A DNA stretch of 64,000 nucleotides. Source: Mesobacillus maritimus. GTDB lineage: Bacteria; Bacillota; Bacilli; Bacillales; Cytobacillaceae. Under the pieces are notes generated by a model. It ran no database searches. It was given only the letters and a program-made list of their open reading frames with translations, and was not told where the DNA came from. The stretch is from NCBI RefSeq assembly GCF_023715205.1, contig NZ_JAMBNR010000006.1, positions 186,001 to 250,000 on the forward strand, read 5' to 3'. The position numbers and the translations under genes were made by a program. Shown here piece after piece: positions 44,268-53,218 of this stretch (position 1 is its first letter; each line of letters begins with the position of its first letter).

Positions 44268-44416
44268 CAAATTCACATCCTTTTGGGTTAGTTTTTGTTG
44301 ACTGTGTTGTTTTATGAAAATGAATGAACAGTAAAAATAGGAAGCAAACTACATACATAGTCAACCTAAAAACCGAAGAACATAATAATGTTTTAAATTT
44401 GGGGAGGTGGCTTAAG

Positions 44417-44578
44417 ATGGCAAAGCGTAAAGCCGAAAGAAATGCAGTTGAAAAATATTCAAAAACACCACATCGCAACATGCATGAATCAGAATTCTCT
44501 GCTGAGTTTTCCCATGGAGAAGATGCTGGTAAATTTGCAAACCGCAATTCAAAGCAGGGTAGAGAGGGGAGAGCTTAA
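44417..44578 (+). CDS. Small hydrophilic hypothetical protein, 53 residues
   Basis: I do not recognise this protein. It is strongly charged (MAKRKAERNAVEKYSK start, then SEFSAEFSHGEDAGKFANRN), with no hydrophobic segment. GGGAGGTGG lies six bases before ATG 44417, a strong ribosome binding site. It overlaps the next gene by one base (TAATG). Its size, charge and neighbourhood (divergent DUF3905) recall small spore proteins, but this is only suggestive. Confidence 0.65.
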   Translation: MAKRKAERNAVEKYSKTPHRNMHESEFSAEFSHGEDAGKFANRNSKQGREGRA

Positions 44579-44709
44579 TGAGCAGGAAGAAGCAAGTCGT
44601 GCGTAAGGAAACAGCGAATGTTGAATTTGGTGTTGAATTCGGTGACTTGAATGCTTCAAAAATGTTTGAAAGACCTTTTCCTAAAAAGAAAACAAAAGAT
44701 AAAAAATAA
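44578..44709 (+). CDS. Small basic hypothetical protein, 43 residues
   Basis: The frame from ATG 44578 to 44709 encodes a 43-residue protein with a basic head (SRKKQVVRKE), a centre VEFGVEFGDLNASKMFE and a lysine-rich tail (PKKKTKDKK). GAGAGGGGAG upstream, inside the end of the previous gene, serves as ribosome binding site; the TAATG junction implies coupled translation. A terminator follows two bases after the stop, which supports a real gene. Function unknown. Confidence 0.6.
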   Translation: MSRKKQVVRKETANVEFGVEFGDLNASKMFERPFPKKKTKDKK

Positions 44710-44710
44710 A

Positions 44711-44735
44711 AATAAGCCGGCATTATGCCGGCTTT
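44711..44735. terminator. Bidirectional terminator
   Basis: AAGCCGGCA-TTA-TGCCGGCTT is a perfect stem between the small-gene pair and the convergent radical SAM gene. Confidence 0.75.
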
Positions 44736-46474
44736 AGTTGAGACAAAGTATAGGAGTATACCGTTGTATTTCCAAGGGAAGGGTGGAAATAAACTAAGAC
44801 AACGGATGAGGTGTGTTCAATCTCACCTGTAGATAGGTATTTCGCTAGATTGAAGGACACTTCTTCCAGAACAGTGTGCTTAAGTAAATCCTTTTCAGAT
44901 AAATTTCTAAGGGTAACCGGTAAAACTTCACTAGAAATTAATTCTCTATATATGCGACTTCTCTGTTCTTTGTCCATTTCGAGATTCCACCACGGTTTTC
45001 TCGGCTTTTGTTTCTTTCCTTCAAGATAGTCATATTTCATTAAGCCTTCAATAACACTAAGATTTTCGGTCATCCGAACCTTTAAGAATTGGTAGAGACG
45101 ACGGAATAAATCTTCTAGTTGATGTCCAATTCGTGACCATCCTTGTTGTTCCCAATAAGCTCCGAAATCTTGAAAGAAATCAAATGGCGTTGGAAAGATC
45201 TTGGTTACTAGGTATTCAATGGTCGTATTCATCCGATGATCATTCCAATACTTTTCAAGCACATCTTCAACTTGTTTGATGCGAATGATATCGCTAAAAG
45301 GTAAGACATTATTACCCAGTATTTCATATGGAGAGTGATCCATGTAAATATAATCATGGTCTTTAGCTCTTAGTCTTAAGCCAGTTCCCCTAAGCATCTT
45401 TAAGAACCCAAGTTGCAGTTCCTCTGGACGCATCGCGAATACGTCATTGAAGGTCTTTTTAAAAGAATCGTAATTTTCTTCCGGAAGTCCGGCAATTAAA
45501 TCTAAGTGCTGGTCAATTTTTCCGCCTTCTTTAACCATTGTTACCGTTCGCTTAAGTTTATCGAAGTTTTGTTTCCGCATGACAAGCTCATTTGTATAAT
45601 CGTTTGTGGATTGAACCCCAATTTCAAATCGGAATAAACCAGCAGGTGCATTCTTGTTAAGAAAATCAATGACCTCCGGACGCATAATATCAGCTGTTAT
45701 TTCAAACTGAAATACAGTGCCTGGTAAGTGTTCATCAATCAAAAATTGAAACATCTCCATTGCATAACTGCGGCTGATATTAAAGGTTCGATCAACAAAT
45801 TTTATTGTTTTCGCACCATTCTTCATTAAATAACGAATGTCATCCTTTACCTTATCGCGATCAAAATATCTTACCCCAACTTCAATAGAAGAAAGGCAAA
45901 ATTGACAACTAAATGGACAGCCGCGGCTTGTTTCAATATAGATAACACGCTTGGATAAATGAGGCAGATCCTCCTCAAATCGGTGCGGAGAAGGGAGGTT
46001 TTTTAAATCCAGCTTATTAGCTTGTGGATTTAATTTTATTTTACTATCAAGTCGATAGGCAATTCCCGGAACATCGGTTGCTGTTTTTTGGTCTTTTATA
46101 GACGTAAGAAGTTGTTTGAAAGTTTGTTCGCCCTCGCCAATTACAATATAGTCAAATTCGGGTACTCTCTCCATCCACTCGATATAATCGTAGGTTACCT
46201 CTGGTCCACCAACGACAATGGTAATGGATGGGTCAATCTTTTTAATCATTTGAATAACTTTTATCGTTTCCTCGATATTCCAAATATAACAACTAAAGCC
46301 GATTACCTGAGGTTTTTTTTGAATTAGGTCGGTGACAATATTGATAATTGGATCTTTAATTGTATATTCTGCTAACTGAACATCGAATTCCGGAGCCGCA
46401 TAGGCTTTTAAATAACGAATTGCAATATTCGTATGAATATATTTTGCGTTTAATGTAGCACAGATTATGTTCAT
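44723..46474 (-). CDS. B12-binding-domain radical SAM protein (DUF4080 type)
   Basis: The 583-residue protein has an N-terminal cobalamin-binding Rossmann domain (about 1-145: VIGFSCYIWNIEETIKV, ITIVVGGPEVTYD, YIVIGEGEQTF), a radical SAM domain with the cluster motif CPFSCQFC near residue 187, and a C-terminal region (about 380-583) of the DUF4080 kind. It should use a [4Fe-4S] cluster, SAM and probably cobalamin. The substrate is unknown; related proteins include methyltransferases and tRNA-modifying enzymes. It is monocistronic with a weak SD (GGAGGAAATAAG). Confidence 0.88.
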   Translation of the reverse strand: MNIICATLNAKYIHTNIAIRYLKAYAAPEFDVQLAEYTIKDPIINIVTDLIQKKPQVIGFSCYIWNIEETIKVIQMIKKIDPSITIVVGGPEVTYDYIEWMERVPEFDYIVIGEGEQTFKQLLTSIKDQKTATDVPGIAYRLDSKIKLNPQANKLDLKNLPSPHRFEEDLPHLSKRVIYIETSRGCPFSCQFCLSSIEVGVRYFDRDKVKDDIRYLMKNGAKTIKFVDRTFNISRSYAMEMFQFLIDEHLPGTVFQFEITADIMRPEVIDFLNKNAPAGLFRFEIGVQSTNDYTNELVMRKQNFDKLKRTVTMVKEGGKIDQHLDLIAGLPEENYDSFKKTFNDVFAMRPEELQLGFLKMLRGTGLRLRAKDHDYIYMDHSPYEILGNNVLPFSDIIRIKQVEDVLEKYWNDHRMNTTIEYLVTKIFPTPFDFFQDFGAYWEQQGWSRIGHQLEDLFRRLYQFLKVRMTENLSVIEGLMKYDYLEGKKQKPRKPWWNLEMDKEQRSRIYRELISSEVLPVTLRNLSEKDLLKHTVLEEVSFNLAKYLSTGEIEHTSSVVLVYFHPSLGNTTVYSYTLSQLKPA

Positions 46475-46543
46475 ATCTTATTTCCTCCAATATTAAATAC
46501 AAATACAAAAACAATATCCCATTATACCTCATTCTAGCCTAAG

Positions 46544-46576
46544 AACAAAGGACCCATCCTTGGTGGATAGGTCCTT
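46544..46576 (-). terminator. Terminator of the acyltransferase gene
   Basis: On the minus strand AGGACCTATCC pairs with GGATGGGTCCT, followed by TTGTTCTT. Confidence 0.7.
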
Positions 46577-46582
46577 TCGTCA

Positions 46583-47626
46583 TCAATTCTCCAGTCGCCT
46601 TTTTTTGGTCGGTCGGGAAAAGGAACTTGAGCGTTTTTTATATTTGGTCAAAAGCGTTACTTTTAGTTCAATAAATGGTTGTGCAACTGCAGTAGCCAAC
46701 TTACTAGAAAGAAGTAAGGTTAATAGGAACGATAGGGCAGCTAAGAGTACGATATTCTCTGTATAACTCAGGTAATGTGGCACTTCGCTTTCTCTAAAAA
46801 TCCGTATAAAAAACCCGTGGAGGAGGTACACGTACAAAGTGTTTCTCCCGAGACTCGTAAAGAAAAACTTGCTTTTCGGTACAATGGCAAGAAAACTAAA
46901 AACCATAATGGTACTTAGAATATATAAGCCTAGGCGAATCATCATGCCGATTGTTTCCGTTGTTTCTAACGCACTATAAGACTTTGACCCGAATAACCAC
47001 TGATAACTTATATCAGGGAAAGAAGAGTAAAAGATAAACGAAGCAACAAACGGTATAACAGCGATGATTCTAAATGACGGTCTAGTGAGCATCTGTACAT
47101 TTTCTTTAGTTAAATAAAAACCAAGAAGGAACATTGGAAAGAAGACAAAAGTTCTCGAAAGGCTTAAATAATTGGAAATCCAATCAAAATAACCAACACC
47201 TAAACCAATAGCCAGAGCTAGGGAAAGACCTACTGCTGGTTTTAGTCGTGAGAACCCAAACAACATTATATGCCAGAAAAATAAACTGATTAAAAACCAT
47301 AGAGACCAATGTGGATTTAATGGGTCAATCGCAATGCTCGATTCATTATATAAGAAATAATAAAAAATAGAGTAAATAAGCTGGAAAATCAGGTACGGCA
47401 AGATTAATTTCTTAGCAATTTTCTTTATATATCCTTTTTGATAAAAACCTCTCGCAAAAAAACCAGAAACTAGGATAAATGCTGGCATATGAAATGTGTA
47501 AATCACTTTATAGAGTGTATACACAATTTCATTTTCATGAATAAATGACTGTATTAAATGGCCGAACACAACAAAGAAAATTAAAATGAACTTGGCGTTA
47601 TCAAAAAAGTAATCTCGTTGTTTCAT
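46583..47626 (-). CDS. Acyltransferase 3 family membrane protein
   Basis: The 347-residue protein has about ten hydrophobic helices and the acyltransferase 3 opening RDYFFDNAKFILIFFVVFGHLIQ, followed by FHMPAFILVSGFFARGF near residue 45. Members O-acetylate or otherwise acylate cell-surface sugars and lipids; the fucose-4-O-acetylase-like group is closest in look. The C-terminus is basic (TKYKKRSSSFSRPTKKRR). Target is unknown. It stands alone and is divergent from the oxidoreductase operon. Confidence 0.85.
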   Translation of the reverse strand: MKQRDYFFDNAKFILIFFVVFGHLIQSFIHENEIVYTLYKVIYTFHMPAFILVSGFFARGFYQKGYIKKIAKKLILPYLIFQLIYSIFYYFLYNESSIAIDPLNPHWSLWFLISLFFWHIMLFGFSRLKPAVGLSLALAIGLGVGYFDWISNYLSLSRTFVFFPMFLLGFYLTKENVQMLTRPSFRIIAVIPFVASFIFYSSFPDISYQWLFGSKSYSALETTETIGMMIRLGLYILSTIMVFSFLAIVPKSKFFFTSLGRNTLYVYLLHGFFIRIFRESEVPHYLSYTENIVLLAALSFLLTLLLSSKLATAVAQPFIELKVTLLTKYKKRSSSFSRPTKKRRLEN

Positions 47627-47898
47627 GTAAAAACCTCCAAAAAATGCCCCCTGATGTCCATTTTCCCCATTGTAACTAAAATCAAACTAGTCTCATAGTA
47701 GTATAAAGATACTGTAAATCAAACGTAAGCAAACCTATATAATTGTAATCTTTTTTATCCTCAAATGAAATATGGATTTAATGGGTTTTTATGTGGTGGT
47801 GTTATATAAAAAATGAAAACTGTTATATATATTATTGATACAGATAAAAGGCGAGTTTAGGCTATTAATTTAAAAGTGTATTAGTAAAAAATAAGAAC
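47627..47898 (+). other. AT-rich gap between the divergent acyltransferase and oxidoreductase units
   Basis: No gene or clear hairpin is seen in these 272 bases. The regulatory signal lies immediately downstream (47899-47941). Confidence 0.4.
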
Positions 47899-47941
47899 TA
47901 TGATATACATCACAGCGTGAGTTTCTTGATAGGCATAAAAT
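47899..47941 (+). promoter_or_regulatory. Fnr-type anaerobic promoter of the oxidoreductase operon
   Basis: TATGA-TATACA-TCACA (47899-47914) matches the Fnr consensus TGTGA-N6-TCACA at nine of ten positions. TAAAAT at 47936-47941 is a -10 element that puts the Fnr site centre about 41.5 bases before the expected start of transcription, the standard position for an Fnr-activated promoter. No -35 element is needed in this class. Confidence 0.65.
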
Positions 47942-47991
47942 ATAGGAAGTGTATTGTAATCCTTAACATTAGTGTTAGCAAGGAGGAGAGT

Positions 47992-49005
47992 ATGTCTATT
48001 TTACCGAGAAAAAATGAATTGGGTTTTTATGAAATTAGATTAGAGTCAATTGGTGGGTTAGGAGCGAATCTAGCAGGGAAAATGCTTGCAGAGGCAGGTG
48101 TTTTTGGGCTTGGATTGAATGGATCAAACTTTGCTTCCTATGGTTCGGAAAAGAAAGGATCTCCTGTAAAGAGTTTCATTCGATTCTGTGAACCGGATAC
48201 TGAAATTCGAGTACATAGCCCAATTGAAGAACCTCATGTTGTCGGTGTGTTTCATGAAGCGCTATATAAAATGGTAGATGTCGCTAGTGGACTTGGTCCA
48301 GACGGAATTATTCTTGTAAATTCAACCAGAGATTTTGATGAGATAAAAATAGATTTAAAAATGGAAAGTGGCACAATTGCAACCGTAGACGCGCTTGGAA
48401 TTGCTGTAGAGGAAAAGACGAAAGTGAATACAGCAATGCTGGGTGCTTTATTTAGGGTTTGTGATTTTCTAGATCCTGAGGCAATGAAACAAGTCATCCG
48501 CAAAACATTTGAAAAGAAATATCCTCATTTAGTTGAGCCCAATTTACGTACATTTGATAAAGGATATCAGACGGTAAATTTTAAAACATATGAGAAGAAT
48601 CATGAGGCGACAGGTGTCGGATTTACGCGTCCACTATCTCAATTAGGGTACTTAACCCAAGAACTAGGTGGAGTGTTAACTTCGCAGGCAAACAGTATTC
48701 AGAAGGATCTTAGTGGCTCAAGGCAGGGATTTTTACCGAAATTTGTGCAAGAAGAATGTATTCATTGTGCTGCTTGTGATACAGCATGTCCTGATTTTTG
48801 TTTTGTATGGAAAGAAGGAGAGGACAAGCGTGGCAGGAAGCAAATGTTTTTACAAGGAATTGATTATCAATATTGTAAAGGTTGTTTAAAGTGTGTAGAG
48901 GCATGTCCAACTACAGCTTTAAGTGACCTGCGTGAAACATTAGGATATGCTGAATCACATCAAGTGAAGCAGTCATTTCCATATGTGATAGGAGGGATTT
49001 CATAA
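47992..49005 (+). CDS. 2-Oxoacid:ferredoxin oxidoreductase, fused gamma/delta subunit
   Basis: The 337-residue protein joins the gamma (POR catalytic-gamma) domain, about 10-190 (IRLESIGGLGANLAGKMLAEAG, FASYGSEKKGSPVKSFIRF), to a ferredoxin-like delta domain with two [4Fe-4S] motifs, CIHCAACDTACPD near residue 260 and CKGCLKCVEACPT near 300. With the next gene it forms a complete pyruvate- or 2-oxoacid:ferredoxin oxidoreductase that makes acyl-CoA and reduced ferredoxin under low oxygen. ATG 47992 has AAGGAGGAG upstream. It overlaps the next gene by one base. Confidence 0.9.
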   Translation: MSILPRKNELGFYEIRLESIGGLGANLAGKMLAEAGVFGLGLNGSNFASYGSEKKGSPVKSFIRFCEPDTEIRVHSPIEEPHVVGVFHEALYKMVDVASGLGPDGIILVNSTRDFDEIKIDLKMESGTIATVDALGIAVEEKTKVNTAMLGALFRVCDFLDPEAMKQVIRKTFEKKYPHLVEPNLRTFDKGYQTVNFKTYEKNHEATGVGFTRPLSQLGYLTQELGGVLTSQANSIQKDLSGSRQGFLPKFVQEECIHCAACDTACPDFCFVWKEGEDKRGRKQMFLQGIDYQYCKGCLKCVEACPTTALSDLRETLGYAESHQVKQSFPYVIGGIS

Positions 49006-51299
49006 TGGCGATTCTTGAAGGGACGTTACAAGCAACGGCTGCGGCTGAACAAGTTACCACATTTGAATCAGGAAATGAAATGGCCGCAATGGCAGCAGCT
49101 CAGATAAATTATCATTTAATGGGGTATTTTCCAATCACTCCTTCCACAGAGGTAGCCCAGTTTTTAGATCAAATGAAATCACGTGGGGAACATGATATCA
49201 AATTAATTCCTGCTGATGGGGAACACGGTTCGGCTGGAATTTGTTATGGTGCTGCGGCGACGGGGGCACGTGTGTTCAATGCCACAAGTGCCAATGGACT
49301 AATGTATATGCTCGAACAACTACCGGTTCAGTCGGGAACTCGTTTTCCAATGGTAATGAATCTTGTGACTAGAGCGATTTCTGGTCCACTAGATATTCGA
49401 GGAGATCATTCCGACTTATATTTTGCGCTCAATACAGGATGGGTGATTTTAACAGCCAGAACTCCACAGGCTGTTTATGATATGAACATTATGGCTTTGA
49501 AAATAGCCGAGCATTCAGATGTCCGTTTACCAGTAATGGTAGCTTATGATGGCTTTTTTACCTCACACCAAAAGCGGAAGGTACAATATTTTAAAAATAG
49601 GGAAGTTGTTCAACAATTTGTTGGAGAATGCCCGATTGATTATCATTTTGCACGAGATCCAAAGAACCCAGTCACCATTGGGGCTCACATGAATGGCGAT
49701 GATTTAATTAATAACCATTTTCAACAATCTGAAGCGATGTATAAAGCGGCTGATGTTTATAAACAAGTTGCTGCAGAATACGCTAAGTTATCGGGACGAA
49801 ATTATCAAATTTTAGATCAATATCGTATGGATGGTGCTGAGGTAGCGTTATTTTTATTAAACTCTGCAGCTGAGTCAGCAAAGGATGTAGTTGATAAGCT
49901 ACGTTTGCAAGGCATTAAGGCGGGAGTTATTAGCCCAAATATTATTCGTCCTTTTCCAGCAGCAGAAATCCGTGAGGCACTAAAAAATGTGAAAGCGCTA
50001 CTAGTTGGTGAACGAGCAGATTCCTACGGTGGTCATGGACCTAATTTAACGAACGAAGTGAAAGCAGCTCTTAAGGAGGATAGCTGGAACCAAACGGTTG
50101 TATTAAGCAGAGTATTTGGTCTCGGCGGGAAAGATTTCTATGCAGATGATGCCGAGGCGTTTTTCCAAATGGCGATTGATGCAATGGAAAAAGGCTATGC
50201 AGAAAAGCCATTCGACTATTATGGTCATGTACCAGGAAATCCAGAGAAACTGCTTAAGCCAGTGATTGAGCCACAACATGGAGATGTTTATCGTTCGGGG
50301 TTAATACATGTGCAAATGAATGAAGATACAGGCAAGCTTAAAGTGAAGATTCCACCGTTACGTGCTCTAACTTCAAAACCGAAAAGACTAGGTTCCGGAC
50401 ATGGTGCATGTCCAGGTTGTGGGATATTTGGTGGTTTGGAAACGTTCTTTAAGGGAATAGAAGGGGATGTTGTTGTCCTATACCAAACAGGTTGTGCGTA
50501 TGTTACGACAACAGCATACCCATATACATCTCATAAACAGACGATGATTCATAATTTGTTCCAAAATGGCGCGGCGACTTTATCTGGTACTCTTGAAGCA
50601 TTTTTAGAACTTAAGCGTCGCGGTGAAATTGAAGTAGCAAGTGACGCAACTTTCGTGATGATTACTGGTGATGGTGGAATGGACATCGGAATGGGTTCTG
50701 CTATAGGGACTGCTCTCCGAAATCATAAATTAATCATTCTTGAATATGATAATGAAGGTTATATGAATACAGGCTCACAAATGTCTTATTCCACTCCAAT
50801 TGGGCATATGACTAGCACGACTAATGTAGGTAAAATGCAAAAAGGAAAAGCTTATCATCATAAAGATACAGCGCAAATTATGGCTGCTACAAATATTCCT
50901 TATGTATTTACCGGTACAGAAGCATTCCCACAGGACCTTGTCAAAAAGGCAGCAAAAGCTCAATGGTATGCCAAAAATGTAGGCATGGTATATGGAAAAA
51001 TCTTAATTACGTGTCCGCTTAACTGGAAATCGGAAGACAGATTTGGCCAAACCATTGTTGAAGCCGCGGTAAACTCCAACTTCTTCCCATTATATGAAGT
51101 AGAACAAGGAGAAACGAACATTACGTATGACCCAGAAGCAAAAAAGAAAAAAATTCCACTCACCGATTGGTTAAAGTGGATGGGAAAAACAAAGCACTTA
51201 TTAAAAGAGGAAAATAAAGACTTATTAGAAGGTTTTGAGGCTGAAGTTGAAAGAAGATGGCAACGCCTAAAAGCTAAGCATGAAAATCCGCACCTATAA
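49005..51299 (+). CDS. 2-Oxoacid:ferredoxin oxidoreductase, fused alpha/beta subunit
   Basis: The 764-residue protein fuses alpha and beta subunits. The alpha part (about 20-420) has GYFPITPSTEVAQFLDQ, DGEHGSAGICYGAAATGARVFNATSANGLMYM (segments) and the domain II stretch ALLVGERADSYGGHGPN. The beta part (about 440-760) has the cluster/TPP motifs GHGACPGCGIFGGLET and TGDGGMDIGMGSAIGTAL, with EYDNEGYMNTG. The substrate could be pyruvate, 2-oxoisovalerate or another 2-oxoacid; sequence alone does not settle it. All partners are in the two-gene operon, downstream of an Fnr site. Confidence 0.9.
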   Translation: MAILEGTLQATAAAEQVTTFESGNEMAAMAAAQINYHLMGYFPITPSTEVAQFLDQMKSRGEHDIKLIPADGEHGSAGICYGAAATGARVFNATSANGLMYMLEQLPVQSGTRFPMVMNLVTRAISGPLDIRGDHSDLYFALNTGWVILTARTPQAVYDMNIMALKIAEHSDVRLPVMVAYDGFFTSHQKRKVQYFKNREVVQQFVGECPIDYHFARDPKNPVTIGAHMNGDDLINNHFQQSEAMYKAADVYKQVAAEYAKLSGRNYQILDQYRMDGAEVALFLLNSAAESAKDVVDKLRLQGIKAGVISPNIIRPFPAAEIREALKNVKALLVGERADSYGGHGPNLTNEVKAALKEDSWNQTVVLSRVFGLGGKDFYADDAEAFFQMAIDAMEKGYAEKPFDYYGHVPGNPEKLLKPVIEPQHGDVYRSGLIHVQMNEDTGKLKVKIPPLRALTSKPKRLGSGHGACPGCGIFGGLETFFKGIEGDVVVLYQTGCAYVTTTAYPYTSHKQTMIHNLFQNGAATLSGTLEAFLELKRRGEIEVASDATFVMITGDGGMDIGMGSAIGTALRNHKLIILEYDNEGYMNTGSQMSYSTPIGHMTSTTNVGKMQKGKAYHHKDTAQIMAATNIPYVFTGTEAFPQDLVKKAAKAQWYAKNVGMVYGKILITCPLNWKSEDRFGQTIVEAAVNSNFFPLYEVEQGETNITYDPEAKKKKIPLTDWLKWMGKTKHLLKEENKDLLEGFEAEVERRWQRLKAKHENPHL

Positions 51300-51312
51300 G
51301 CTTTTCTTCAAA

Positions 51313-51360
51313 CTGTAGACAATCTCGATTGGGCTTGTCTACAGATTCTTTGTGTTTTTA
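51313..51360 (+). terminator. Terminator of the oxidoreductase operon
   Basis: CTGTAGACAA pairs perfectly with TTGTCTACAG, followed by ATTCTTTGTGTTTTT. Confidence 0.7.
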
Positions 51361-51529
51361 CAGTTGAAATACGTTGCACCACTTTATTTTCCGACGGATC
51401 CCCCCCAAGCGCAATCATGTGTTGAATTTTCCCTAGTTCCTAGCCTAGCGTCCGCAAGCAGATTTTTGCTTTCTTCTCCTAGATTTTAAATAGAAGTGAC
51501 TTGTATTAGGACAAGGATAAATTTTATAA

Positions 51530-51690
51530 GACAGATAGAGTTTTGTTAATTATAAACTGTCTTAGAAGCAAAGGTTAAGGGACAGAAAGGATTTGTGAAT
51601 AAGTGAAACTGCCCCATAACGAGGCTTTGAAAGACAGAAATCAATTGGAAATAAGTAAAACTGTCTATGAACCAAGGTTTGAAAGTAATA
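51530..51690. repeat. Three degenerate tandem units of about 52 bp
   Basis: Units begin GACAGATAGAG (51530), GACAGAAAGGA (51581) and GACAGAAATCA (51633). Each has GACAG near its start and AAACTG(T/C)C in its middle, so each may form a small hairpin, and each ends with AAGGTT/AGGCTTTGAAA-like sequence. No ORF runs through them. Confidence 0.55.
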
Positions 51691-51932
51691 AGAACCTACT
51701 ATTAACTCAACCTGTCTTATCACCCAGCTATAATAAAAAACCGTGCATATAATCCAATCACATTCTGATTTTCTATCATGCTAGAAAGATTAGACCGGTT
51801 CTAAGTATCAATTGTCCTTTATCAATACGCAAAAGGATCTAAATCTAACATCCAGTTGTATACCAAGGTAATCATAAGTAGCTTGCTTATTTATTGATAG
51901 CCGTTATATATTGGAAGCGGAGGATGTGTGAA
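51691..51932 (+). other. Gap upstream of ogt
   Basis: Nothing coding is seen. The near-palindrome TTAGACCGGTTCTAA (51790-51804) resembles TetR-family operators and also the perfect TAGACCGGTCTA found after the nar operon. No clear promoter was identified. Confidence 0.35.
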
Positions 51933-52445
51933 ATGAGAACATTTACGAAGATTGAATCTGAAGTTGGAGAGTTTTATTTGGTCGCTCAGAATAAGAAACT
52001 CCAGGCCATTCATATAGGTGAGGAGGACTTTCTTCGCATCGAAGAGGTTGCTTCATTGAAAGAGGATCCTAATGATGAGCTACTTGTCGAATGTAAAAGA
52101 CAGCTAAGACAGTATTTCGCTGGAGAAAGAACAACATTCAACCTGCCAATTGCGCAAACTGGTACTGAGTTTCAAATAAGTGTATGGAATAGTTTATTGG
52201 AAATTCCATTTGGTGCTACGAAAAGTTATCAGGAGGTTGCCAACATGATTGGGAGGCCCAAAGCGGTTAGGGCTGTCGGACAAGCGAATAAAGCCAATAA
52301 ATTTCCTATTATCGTTCCTTGTCACCGAGTAATCGGGAAAAATCAAACCTTGACAGGTTATGCTGGTTCGAGGGTTGAAATAAAAGATTGGTTACTCAAG
52401 ATTGAGGGAGCAGCCTTTAAACATAATGGAAACAAAGAGAACTAA
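51933..52445 (+). CDS. ogt: Methylated-DNA--protein-cysteine methyltransferase
   Basis: The 170-residue protein repairs O6-methylguanine by moving the methyl group to its own cysteine. The active site IIVPCHRVIG is near residue 130, preceded by the helix-turn-helix GATKSYQEVANMIGRPKAVRAVGQA, and followed by LTGYAGSRVEIKDWLLKIE. Length fits the Ogt type without a regulatory Ada domain. ATG 51933 is preferred over ATG 51924, which touches the GCGGAGG site. It is monocistronic. Confidence 0.95.
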   Translation: MRTFTKIESEVGEFYLVAQNKKLQAIHIGEEDFLRIEEVASLKEDPNDELLVECKRQLRQYFAGERTTFNLPIAQTGTEFQISVWNSLLEIPFGATKSYQEVANMIGRPKAVRAVGQANKANKFPIIVPCHRVIGKNQTLTGYAGSRVEIKDWLLKIEGAAFKHNGNKEN

Positions 52446-52458
52446 TAGCATTTTTTAG

Positions 52459-52493
52459 TAAGCACTTTGTTAAAAAGGTGCTTATTATTTTTA
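52459..52493 (+). terminator. Terminator of ogt
   Basis: TAAGCACTTT pairs with AAAGGTGCTTA (one bulge), followed by TTATTTTTAT. Confidence 0.75.
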
Positions 52494-52759
52494 TATAGCT
52501 AAGTAGATTAATAGCACTATTTGTGTGATAATTTACCATATTTTTCAATTTGAGAGAGAGATCGGGTTGTAGGGCATTTTGTCAGATTACTAGTTTTTTT
52601 AATGTTGGAAAGATGTCGAAGGACAATTATTATTTAAGAAAAATGTCTATTTTTGCGAATCTATTTACATTGATTTAATTTTCTGTAATACTGCTTTAGT
52701 AAGTAGATCATTCTATCAATAGAGTGAAGGGAAAGGGATTGGACTAGGGGGAGTGGCAG
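52494..52759 (+). other. AT-rich gap upstream of the spo0E-like gene
   Basis: No gene, hairpin or repeat is seen. The ribosome binding site GGGGGAGTGG precedes the GTG at 52760. Confidence 0.35.
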
Positions 52760-53014
52760 GTGCGCGAAAAAAATAATCCTTTACTTGTGCAAATTCAGAC
52801 AAAAAAAGAAGAGATGTTTGCCTGTGCACGTGAGACTGGATTTAATAGTTTAGAAACGATTGCTTGTAGTCAGGAACTAGATCAGCTAATTTATGAATAC
52901 CAACTATCTATGCAGAACATCCTTCCTGAAAAATCAAAGGAAAAAATTCATTTTCGAAACCTTTTTTGGTTTTTTCAAAACCCAAAACAAGCGGCAGGAC
53001 ATTTTGATTCCTGA
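52760..53014 (+). CDS. Spo0E-family aspartyl-phosphate phosphatase
   Basis: The 84-residue protein carries the family motif SQELDQLIYEYQL near residue 37, on the second helix of the small two-helix fold. Spo0E-like phosphatases remove phosphate from Spo0A and so delay sporulation. The N-terminal helix (LVQIQTKKEEMFACARETG) is typical too; the C-terminus (FRNLFWFFQNPKQ) varies within the family. GTG start with GGGGGAGTGG upstream. It has its own terminator. Confidence 0.88.
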   Translation: MREKNNPLLVQIQTKKEEMFACARETGFNSLETIACSQELDQLIYEYQLSMQNILPEKSKEKIHFRNLFWFFQNPKQAAGHFDS

Positions 53015-53042
53015 AAAATAGAAAACAGTTAATAGTTTATCC

Positions 53043-53080
53043 TTAACCACTGACCAGTTGTCGGTGGTTATTTTGTTTTT
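53043..53080 (+). terminator. Terminator of the spo0E-like gene
   Basis: TTAACCACTGAC pairs with GTCGGTGGTTA, followed by TTTTGTTTTT. Confidence 0.8.
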
Positions 53081-53218
53081 ACCCAGTATTACAACACTTA
53101 AAACCTAAAATTTATCATTATGTGAAATATTCTTGATGAAAGTGATAGGAAGCTCTTTCTATCATCCCCTGTGATAAGAGTCACTACGTTTCGGAATGTA
53201 ACAATTTATACTTTAGGT

